Assembly (NCBI GenBank): GCA_910587545.1
Contig: CAJUMI010000079.1
Span: forward strand, 1 to 12,327
Length of the DNA: 12,327 bases
Reading direction: 5' to 3'
Source of the DNA: an uncultured Muribaculaceae bacterium
GTDB lineage: Bacteria > Bacteroidota > Bacteroidia > Bacteroidales > Muribaculaceae
A program made the position numbers and the translations under genes. Below the pieces are notes generated by a model. It was not told where the DNA came from and ran no database searches. It worked only from the letters and a program-made list of their open reading frames with translations. Every line of letters starts with the position of its first letter. Within the stretch, counting starts at the first letter, position 1. Below, piece after piece: positions 6,554 to 12,327 of the stretch.

Positions 6554-7318
6554 ATGAAGCTGACACTACGACGTCCGATCGTTTTCTTCGATCTGGAAAC
6601 CACCGGCACTAATATCTCGCATGACCGTATCGTTGAGATCTCGATAGTCAAAGTGATGCCCGACGGCACGGAAATAGTCAAGACACGTCGCGTCAATCCC
6701 GAGATGCCGATACCGGCCGAGGCTACCGAAATACACCATATCACTGACGACGATGTCCGCAACGAGCCGACTTTCCGTCAGATAGCCAAGTCTCTCGCTC
6801 AGTTGTTTGTGGGCTGCGACATCGCAGGTTTCAACTCCAATCGTTTCGACATACCGTTGCTCGACCAGGAGTTCCAGCGTGCCGATGTCGACTTTGATTT
6901 CAGCAAAGCGCGGTTTATTGATGTTCAGACTATTTTCCACAAAAAAGAACCGAGAACATTGGTTGCGGCATATCGTTTTTATTGTGGCAAGAACCTTGAG
7001 GATGCCCACAGCGCCAGCGCTGACACAATGGCGACCTACGAAGTGCTCAAAGCCCAGCTTGAGCGCTATGACGATCTGCCTTGCGACGTGGAAGCTCTGT
7101 CGGAATTTGCGTCTCAATCCCGCAATGTAGACTTTGTCGGACGTCTTGTCTATGACGATCAGAAACGTGAGGTGATCAATTTCGGCAAGTACAAAGGACG
7201 CCTTGCAGAGGAAGTCCTGCGTAACGATCCCGGTTACTATGCATGGATAATGCAGGGCGACTTCACCAAGAACACAAAAGATGTTTTCACGCGCATTAAA
7301 TTGCGTATGTCAAAATAA
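6554..7318 (+). CDS. DEDDh 3'-5' exonuclease with ExoX-like C-terminal domain
   Basis: A 254-residue DnaQ-superfamily exonuclease, expected to remove nucleotides from DNA 3' ends with two metal ions. All acidic ligands and the catalytic histidine are visible: D13 and E15 in FFDLETTGT, D99 in FNSNRFDIPLL, and H152 and D157 in AHSASAD (DEDDh type). After a linker at about 172-195, residues 205-236 (VINFGKYKGRLAEEV, DPGYYAWIM) match the small C-terminal domain seen in ExoX-like exonucleases. I prefer the ATG at 6554 over the GTG at 6548, which adds only two residues. It lies 29 nt after dnaN and 7 nt before coaBC. Placement beside the clamp suggests a repair or proofreading role (inference). It is not the polymerase III epsilon subunit by any direct evidence. 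Confidence 0.88.
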   Translation: MKLTLRRPIVFFDLETTGTNISHDRIVEISIVKVMPDGTEIVKTRRVNPEMPIPAEATEIHHITDDDVRNEPTFRQIAKSLAQLFVGCDIAGFNSNRFDIPLLDQEFQRADVDFDFSKARFIDVQTIFHKKEPRTLVAAYRFYCGKNLEDAHSASADTMATYEVLKAQLERYDDLPCDVEALSEFASQSRNVDFVGRLVYDDQKREVINFGKYKGRLAEEVLRNDPGYYAWIMQGDFTKNTKDVFTRIKLRMSK

Positions 7319-7325
7319 TCGGTCT

Positions 7326-8525
7326 ATGCTCAAAGACAAGCATATAATATTGGGCATCACCGGCGGTATCGCCGCCTACAAGTCGGCCGCGCTGGTGCGC
7401 CTGCTCGTCAAGGCCGGTGCAGAGGTGCAGGTCGTCATGACTCCGAATGCAAAAGAATTCATAACGCCGGTGACGTTGTCGACGCTGAGCGGCAAACCTG
7501 TCATCAGCGAATTCTTTACGGCCAACACCGGAGAATGGCATTCTCACGTCGATCTCGGACTGTGGGCCGATGCCATGATTATAGCCCCGGCTACGGCTTC
7601 CACCATCGGCAAGATGGCCAACGGGGTCGCCGACAATATGCTTGTGACTACATACCTGTCGGCTAAAGCTCCGGTTTTTGTAGCTCCGGCTATGGATCTT
7701 GACATGATGCGTCACCCCTCGACTGTGCGCAATCTGTCTCTGTTGCGTTCGTATGGCAACCATATCATCGAACCCGCCGAAGGCGAGCTTGCAAGTCATC
7801 TCATAGGCAAGGGGCGAATGGAAGAGCCCGAAAATATTGTCAAGGCGCTTGACTCCTTCTTCGAGACCTCGCTGTCAATGAAAGGACGGAAAGTCCTCGT
7901 GACTGCCGGCCCGACCTTCGAGAAGATCGATCCTGTAAGATTTATAGGAAATTATTCTTCCGGCAAAATGGGTTACGCCATCGCAGATTGTGCTGCTGCA
8001 AGAGGAGCGGATGTCACAGTAGTTTCCGGTCCCGTGGCGATCGGTCCCACCCGGCCGTCTGTCAAGGTCATAAATGTCGAGTCGGCGCGTGAGATGCTTG
8101 ACGCTTGCGAGAAACTTTTCCCATCTTCCGATATCGCCGTCATGACGGCTGCTGTAGCCGACTACGCGCCTGCCGAGACTTTCGACCATAAGATCAAACG
8201 CGAGAGCGACGGCATTGCCGGCATATCTCTCGTCAAAAACCCCGACATCGCCGCGACACTGGGTTCGCTCAAGCGCGACGGCCAGTTGCTGGTCGGTTTC
8301 GCGCTCGAGACTGACAACGAACTCGACAATGCCGCCGACAAGCTGCATCGCAAACATCTCGACATGATAGTGCTTAACTCGCTACGCGTACCGGGAGCCG
8401 GATTCCGCACTGACACCAATCAGGTGTCGATATGTTATCCTGACGGCTCGCGCAAGGACTATCCCTTGAAACCGAAGACCGAAGTGGCGGCCGATATTCT
8501 TGATGCTATTGAGGACTTGAGATGA
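7326..8525 (+). CDS. coaBC: Bifunctional phosphopantothenoylcysteine decarboxylase / phosphopantothenate-cysteine ligase
   Basis: A fused two-step enzyme of coenzyme A synthesis, 399 residues. CoaB joins cysteine to 4'-phosphopantothenate, and CoaC decarboxylates the product with FMN. The CoaC part (about 1-180) shows GITGGIAAYKSAALVR, the active histidine H74 (WHSHVDL), IIAPATASTIGKMANG, and the substrate clamp as APAMDLDMM with D124 where E. coli has Asn. The flap reads LASHLIGKGRM with S157 where E. coli has the reducing Cys158. The CoaB part (about 186-399) has TAGPTFEKIDPVRFIGNYSS, AAVADY (275-280), KIKR (289-292) and DMIVLN (346-351). The D124 and S157 changes are probably lineage-typical, not inactivating, but I cannot verify that here. 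I chose the ATG at 7326, 7 nt after the exonuclease stop. The stop overlaps the next start as ATGA. Confidence 0.95.
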   Translation: MLKDKHIILGITGGIAAYKSAALVRLLVKAGAEVQVVMTPNAKEFITPVTLSTLSGKPVISEFFTANTGEWHSHVDLGLWADAMIIAPATASTIGKMANGVADNMLVTTYLSAKAPVFVAPAMDLDMMRHPSTVRNLSLLRSYGNHIIEPAEGELASHLIGKGRMEEPENIVKALDSFFETSLSMKGRKVLVTAGPTFEKIDPVRFIGNYSSGKMGYAIADCAAARGADVTVVSGPVAIGPTRPSVKVINVESAREMLDACEKLFPSSDIAVMTAAVADYAPAETFDHKIKRESDGIAGISLVKNPDIAATLGSLKRDGQLLVGFALETDNELDNAADKLHRKHLDMIVLNSLRVPGAGFRTDTNQVSICYPDGSRKDYPLKPKTEVAADILDAIEDLR

Positions 8526-9427
8526 TCAGGCATGTCTTTTCTCTTCTGTTGTGTCTGTTGTCGGTGTGCTGCATGTCGGCCCAGGAGCTAAACTGCAAGG
8601 TCGAGATAAACTCAGATCAGGTCGAGGGCACTTACAAGCAGGTGTTCACTACGCTCGAACAGGCAATGAACGAGTATATGAACACCAACGTATTCACCAG
8701 CAATCAGTTCTCGGCTAATGAGAAAATCGACTGCCGCCTGTTTTTCACAATCAAGGAATACACCGACGGCAAGATTACCGGCGATCTTCAGATACAGTCG
8801 AGCCGGCCAGTGTATAACAGCACCTATACTACAACTCTGATCAATTTCAAAGATACAAAGATTGACTTCAATTATCAGGAAAACGAGCCGCTTGTATTCA
8901 CACTCGACCGTATGGAGAGCCAGATTACAGCCATACTCAATTTCTATGCATATCTGATTCTTGCCGTCGATTACGACTCTTTCTCCCCGCGTGGGGGCGA
9001 ACCGTATTTCGAAAGGCTCAAGACTATTGTCCAGCAGGCTCAGTCATCAGGCGAAGGCGGATGGAAAGCATTTGAGGATACAAAGAACCGCAGCGCTGTC
9101 CTTGCAGCCTTTACCGATCAGTCGACACAGTCTCTGCGCGACCTTCTTTATGATTATCACCGACGCGGACTCGACGAGATGTCGGTGAGCCCCGACAAAG
9201 GCAGAGCCAAGATCACTGAGTCGCTCGACGCAATCAGGCAGGTCTACTCGACATCTCCGATGTCGGTCGGATTGTCGATGTTCAAGGACGCAAAACTCGA
9301 CGAACTGGTCAATATCTACTCAAAGGCGTCTGCCGAGGAAAGAACAAAAGTCTACAATATGCTTCAGGATATCTATCCGACTGAGCAGGAACGACTTGAA
9401 AAAATAAAAAACGGACCGGACAAATAA
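8522..9427 (+). CDS. Exported DUF4835-family protein
   Basis: A 301-residue secreted or periplasmic protein. The signal peptide is MIRHVFSLLLCLLSVCCMSA, with likely cleavage after A20 to give a mature QELNCKVEIN, the beginning I associate with DUF4835. The mature part has an N-terminal region of beta strands (about 22-130: RLFFTIKEYTDGKITGDLQI), then NFYAYLILAVDYDSFSPRGG (about 140-159), and a helical C-terminal half ending in a charged tail. Bacteroidetes genomes commonly carry this gene between coaBC and recN, as here. Some annotations link the family to type IX secretion (PorD), which I cannot confirm from sequence. The ATG overlaps the coaBC stop by 4 nt, and the stop shares a base with the recN start, so translational coupling on both sides is likely. 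Confidence 0.82.
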   Translation: MIRHVFSLLLCLLSVCCMSAQELNCKVEINSDQVEGTYKQVFTTLEQAMNEYMNTNVFTSNQFSANEKIDCRLFFTIKEYTDGKITGDLQIQSSRPVYNSTYTTTLINFKDTKIDFNYQENEPLVFTLDRMESQITAILNFYAYLILAVDYDSFSPRGGEPYFERLKTIVQQAQSSGEGGWKAFEDTKNRSAVLAAFTDQSTQSLRDLLYDYHRRGLDEMSVSPDKGRAKITESLDAIRQVYSTSPMSVGLSMFKDAKLDELVNIYSKASAEERTKVYNMLQDIYPTEQERLEKIKNGPDK

Positions 9428-11079
9428 TGATACGCTCACTTCATATTAGCAACTATGCACTGATTTCCCGGATCGATATCGATTTTACCGATGGACTAAA
9501 CATTATAACCGGTGAGACCGGCGCCGGAAAGTCAATAATGCTCGGTGCGCTCAATATGCTTTTCGGCGCGAGAGCCGATGCAAAGGTCATCACCGATACA
9601 ACTAAAAAATCTGTTATCGAGGTTGAGTTCGCACTCGAAGATCCTGCGGCGTTCGACGATTTTTTTGCTGAAAACGATCTTGATGCCGACGGCGACCGTG
9701 TGATAATGCGTCGCGAGTTGTCTCCAAACGGACGTTCGCGCGCCTTTATCAATGATTCTCCTGTCACTCTGGCTCAACTGAGATCTCTGGCCATTCGGCT
9801 TGTCGATATTCATTCCCAACATCAGAATCTGTTGCTTGCCGATGCCGACTATCAGCTGCGCATCATTGACAGTCTTGCCGACAATGGTGATCTGCTTGCT
9901 GATTATGCGGTCGCTTTTTCCGACTATCAGTGCCTGCTCAAAAAATATTCTGAGACACGCGACATGCTTCTCCGTGGACGTGATGAGTCTGATTTCATAA
10001 CTTATCAGCTTGAGGAACTCAACGGTCTGAACCTCGTCGAGGGTGAAGAAGCCGAACTCGAAGCCGAGCGTGACAGGCTTGCGGCGATGGCGGGAATCAA
10101 GGCCTACATCACCGAGGCCCTCGCACCGGTCCAAGGAGAGGAGAACGCCTTAGACGCCCTTGAGAATTCGGTTGATGCCTTGCGCGAACTGTCTGAAAAT
10201 ATTTCCGAGGCTGAAGTCTTGTCGTCGAGACTTGATGCAGCCCTGATCGAGATCCGCGACATAGCGTCGGCGATCGAGAACTTAGATCTTGACTACAATG
10301 TCGATCCCGGGCGTCTTGACGAGATCGAGTCGAGGCTCGGCAAGATATACTCTCTTGAAACCAAACATCATGTCGACAGTGCCGATGCATTGATTTCTTT
10401 GCGCGACAAGCTGTCACACCGGATCGAGATGATCGATAACGGTGACGAACTCCTCGCCTCTTACGAGGCTGATGCGCGTGAAGCGAAGAAAAAAGCGGTT
10501 ATGATTGCCCGTCGCATCTCTGAGCGCCGCAAGCAGTGTGCAGCCGATTTTGCCCGTGAGCTGCGCGAGGTTGCCGAACCATTGGGCATGAGGAATTTGC
10601 GTTGTGAGATTGCGCTGTCGACCAGTCGTCTCAATCGTTTTGGTATCGATCAGGTTGAATTTTTGTTTGCATTCAACAAAAATCAGCAGATGCTGCCCGT
10701 CGGGCTGACCGCATCCGGCGGTGAGATCTCACGACTGATGCTCGCAGTCAAATCTATAGTTGGCAAAAAGATGAATCTGCCGTCGATCATTTTCGATGAG
10801 ATTGATACCGGCGTCTCGGGAGAGGTGGCATCAAAAATGGGAGAACTCATGCAGTCGCTTTCGGAGCGCATCCAGGTGATTACCATTACCCATCTTCCTC
10901 AGGTTGCCGCCAAAGGAAAGTCTCATTACAAGGTCTACAAGCAGGACGATGAACTCGCCACCAATACCCATATCCGCCGGCTCACATCCGAAGAGCGTGT
11001 CGAGGAACTCGCCCTCATGCTCAGCGGGTCGGCCGACAATCAGGCGGCACTGGCGGCAGCCAGGTCATTGTTTGATTAA
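9427..11079 (+). CDS. recN: DNA repair protein RecN
   Basis: An SMC-like ATPase for double-strand-break repair, 550 residues, a typical length. The Walker A motif is GETGAGKS (29-36), and IHSQHQ (128-133) is the RecN form of the region after it. Residues about 165-390 form a coiled coil interrupted by a short hinge-like section, rich in Glu, Arg and Leu. The ABC signature is LTASGGEISRLM (from L427), Walker B is IIFDEIDTG (D457, E458), and the switch histidine is H489 in ITHLPQVAAKGKSHYKV. The start at 9427 overlaps the previous stop by one base (TAATG), which indicates coupling. No SOS box or separate promoter is evident upstream, so expression may depend on the dnaN promoter or a site I did not detect. 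Confidence 0.96.
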   Translation: MIRSLHISNYALISRIDIDFTDGLNIITGETGAGKSIMLGALNMLFGARADAKVITDTTKKSVIEVEFALEDPAAFDDFFAENDLDADGDRVIMRRELSPNGRSRAFINDSPVTLAQLRSLAIRLVDIHSQHQNLLLADADYQLRIIDSLADNGDLLADYAVAFSDYQCLLKKYSETRDMLLRGRDESDFITYQLEELNGLNLVEGEEAELEAERDRLAAMAGIKAYITEALAPVQGEENALDALENSVDALRELSENISEAEVLSSRLDAALIEIRDIASAIENLDLDYNVDPGRLDEIESRLGKIYSLETKHHVDSADALISLRDKLSHRIEMIDNGDELLASYEADAREAKKKAVMIARRISERRKQCAADFARELREVAEPLGMRNLRCEIALSTSRLNRFGIDQVEFLFAFNKNQQMLPVGLTASGGEISRLMLAVKSIVGKKMNLPSIIFDEIDTGVSGEVASKMGELMQSLSERIQVITITHLPQVAAKGKSHYKVYKQDDELATNTHIRRLTSEERVEELALMLSGSADNQAALAAARSLFD

Positions 11080-11103
11080 TTTAATAAAACTGACATAAAA
11101 AAC

Positions 11104-11859
11104 ATGGAAACCAACGAATATATTTTCGGCCTTCATTCAGTGTTTGAGGCTATCGAAGCCGGCCGTGACATCGATAAGATTCTTGTTAAGAAAGATCTCC
11201 ACAGCGATATGGCAGTCAGGTTGCACGACCTTGCCCGCCGGTATCAGATACCGATGCAGCGTGTGCCTGTTGAAAAACTCAACCGCATCACACGCAAGAA
11301 CCATCAGGGTGTGATCGCCTTGCTTTCGGCCGTCACATATCAGAAACTCGAGCATGTCGTTCCTCAGCTTTATGAAGATGGCATTCAGCCGTTCATGCTT
11401 GTCCTCGATGGCGTGACCGATGTGCGTAACTTCGGTGGCATGGCTCGTACGGCCGAATGCTGCGGTGTCAATGCGATTGTAATTCCCGAGAAAGGCAGTG
11501 TCACTGTCAACGGCGATGCAGTCAAGACTTCGGCCGGAGCGCTCAACTATCTCCCCGTATGCCGTGAGCGCAATCTATACGATGCTGTGCGTTTTCTGAA
11601 AGATAACGGCTATCAGGTCGTTGCAGCTACCGAAAAGGCCGATTATAATTATACCCGAGGCAATTATACCGGTCCGGTTGCGATCGTTATGGGCGCTGAG
11701 AACTGCGGCATCTCGCCCGACGTGCTGAAACTGTGTGATACCAAGGTCTCAATCCCGATGTTCGGCCATATAGGATCTCTAAACGTTGGAGTAGCGGCGG
11801 CTGTGATGATGTACGAAGTTGTCCGCCAGCGTCTCGAAGCCGACCTCGAAGTCCTCTGA
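11104..11859 (+). CDS. rlmB: SpoU/TrmH-family RNA 2'-O-methyltransferase, RlmB-like
   Basis: A knotted (SPOUT) methyltransferase of 251 residues that methylates a ribose 2'-OH using S-adenosylmethionine. Known RlmB modifies 23S rRNA G2251 (E. coli numbering). Residues 1-76 form the substrate-binding domain typical of RlmB (YIFGLHSVFEAIEAGRDIDK, KNHQGVIAL). The catalytic domain has motif 1 DVRNFGGMARTAECCGV (N109, R115), motif 2 VMGAENCGIS (E199) and motif 3 IPMFGHIGSLNVGVAAAVMM (N227). The presence of the N-terminal domain favours RlmB over a tRNA methyltransferase, but the exact target is not proven. It lies 24 nt after recN and is the last clear gene of the cluster. Confidence 0.9.
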   Translation: METNEYIFGLHSVFEAIEAGRDIDKILVKKDLHSDMAVRLHDLARRYQIPMQRVPVEKLNRITRKNHQGVIALLSAVTYQKLEHVVPQLYEDGIQPFMLVLDGVTDVRNFGGMARTAECCGVNAIVIPEKGSVTVNGDAVKTSAGALNYLPVCRERNLYDAVRFLKDNGYQVVAATEKADYNYTRGNYTGPVAIVMGAENCGISPDVLKLCDTKVSIPMFGHIGSLNVGVAAAVMMYEVVRQRLEADLEVL

Positions 11860-11892
11860 CCGAGGCGTTGAACCTCAAAATCGGCGATATTT

Positions 11893-11922
11893 TCTGATCT
11901 GACCATCCATTTGTGGATCAGA
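11893..11922. repeat. 7-bp perfect inverted repeat after rlmB
   Basis: TCTGATC (11893-11899) pairs with GATCAGA (11916-11922) across a 16-nt loop that contains a further CCA/TGG pairing. No T-run follows on either strand, so it is not a standard intrinsic terminator. It could act in 3'-end processing or be an operator. Confidence 0.45.
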
Positions 11923-12106
11923 GAAGGGAGAAATAAGGAAGGAAACAATGATAAACAAGCTCTTATTAGGAAGTAGCTTCTTCAACTGCAACATAGCAAC
12001 TATCTACCGTCTGCCTCAGCCTTGACTGACCTTAATTTCAATTTCAGGAGTAATCATGCTGATTGTTAGTGATATCATCAGTTACAGCTGAGCTAAATCC
12101 CTACGA

Positions 12107-12125
12107 TTTAAGTTATTGGCTTAAA
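12107..12125. repeat. 6-bp inverted repeat, small hairpin
   Basis: TTTAAG (12107-12112) pairs with CTTAAA (12120-12125) around TTATTGG. An alternative pairing of AAATC (12095-12099) with GATTT (12105-12109) competes with it. It is short and AT-rich and may be chance. Confidence 0.3.
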
Positions 12126-12215
12126 ACGAATAGAAACGATTTATATACAATCTGCAGTTGTAGACTTTATTTGCCTCTATTTTCTTCTTTCTGTGATTTA
12201 GTACGGAGTGTATTA

Positions 12216-12281
12216 AAGGCTGATGTAAAGAAGAAACAATGCGGATATTTTTCTTTTACAATGATTCGGTAATTCAGCCTT
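12216..12281. repeat. Nested imperfect hairpin
   Basis: AAGGCTGA (12216-12223) is perfectly complementary to TCAGCCTT (12274-12281). Directly inside, TGTAAA (12224-12229) pairs with TTTACA (12255-12260), leaving a 13-nt bulge on the 3' side only. This may be a structured RNA, or the end of a decayed inverted-repeat element. Function unknown. Confidence 0.4.
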
Positions 12282-12327
12282 GTCTAAGCCGCTAACTGAG
12301 CCAATCGATGATTTATTTTCTTAATTA

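Larger units (their letters stand above)
11860..12327. other. AT-rich intergenic region without a recognisable gene
   Basis: About 470 bp, clearly more AT-rich than the genes before it. I find no protein with family similarity. A TTG-started frame at 12063-12272 has no ribosome-binding context and an unlikely composition. The stretch contains three inverted repeats (11893-11922, 12107-12125, 12216-12281). A short phrase TCAGCCTTG-A/T-CT recurs near 12016 and 12274. No obvious intrinsic terminator with a T-run follows rlmB. Confidence 0.6.

Noticed and set aside
11860..11890. GAGG-CGTTGAA-CCTC hairpin as the rlmB terminator
   Set aside because: A 4-bp stem followed by AAAATCGG with no T-run. 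Too weak to call.
12084..12101. Minus-strand GGGATTTAGCTCAGCTG looks like the 5' end of a tRNA gene
   Set aside because: No GAGC completes the D-stem, no anticodon or T-arm (GGTTCAAATCC-like) follows at the right distance, and no acceptor partner is present. A chance match or a very decayed fragment.
12063..12272. 69-codon plus-strand frame
   Set aside because: TTG start without a ribosome site, AT-rich, no recognisable family, and it overlaps the hairpins. Probably non-coding.

Overview
The window looks like a chromosomal segment from the order Bacteroidales, probably a Muribaculaceae-like gut lineage (family level is inference). Three things support this. Promoters match the Bacteroidetes pattern TTG-N20-TAnnTTTG, start codons lack strong Shine-Dalgarno sequences, and the gene order dnaN / exonuclease / coaBC / DUF4835 / recN / SpoU methyltransferase is one I associate with this phylum. 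Most of the DNA is ordinary housekeeping sequence. The unusual signals are in the intergenic regions and in one enzyme with altered catalytic residues.

Left part (104-1536, minus strand): a small PadR-family repressor gene sits 17 nt upstream of a gene for a PspC-domain membrane protein. The PadR promoter can be read base by base. Its -33 element lies inside a 23-bp imperfect palindrome, a strong candidate for the repressor's own operator.

Middle intergenic region (1537-2304): this holds a dead, internally deleted IS66-family element of 557 bp (1655-2211). It has recognisable 18-bp terminal inverted repeats, a degenerate 8-bp target duplication and transposase remains in shifted frames. It lies between the divergent padR and relA promoters.

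Stringent-response pair (2305-5305, plus strand): a long RelA/SpoT homologue whose hydrolase residues are replaced while the synthetase domain is intact, so it is probably a (p)ppGpp synthetase only. A predicted lipoprotein of unknown function overlaps its 3' end by 20 nt.

Replication/repair/CoA cluster (5394-11859, plus strand): dnaN has a clear promoter. After it come a DEDDh exonuclease with an ExoX-like tail, coaBC, an exported DUF4835 protein, recN, and an RlmB-type 2'-O-methyltransferase. Gaps are 29 nt (dnaN-exonuclease) and 7 nt (exonuclease-coaBC), followed by a 4-nt ATGA overlap, a 1-nt TAATG overlap, and 24 nt. One operon serving DNA replication and repair, cofactor synthesis, an envelope protein and rRNA modification is the simplest reading.

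Right end (11860-12327): about 470 bp of AT-rich DNA with no convincing gene but several inverted repeats. I found no CRISPR array, intact mobile element, complete tRNA or rRNA gene, or obviously new defence or biosynthetic system.
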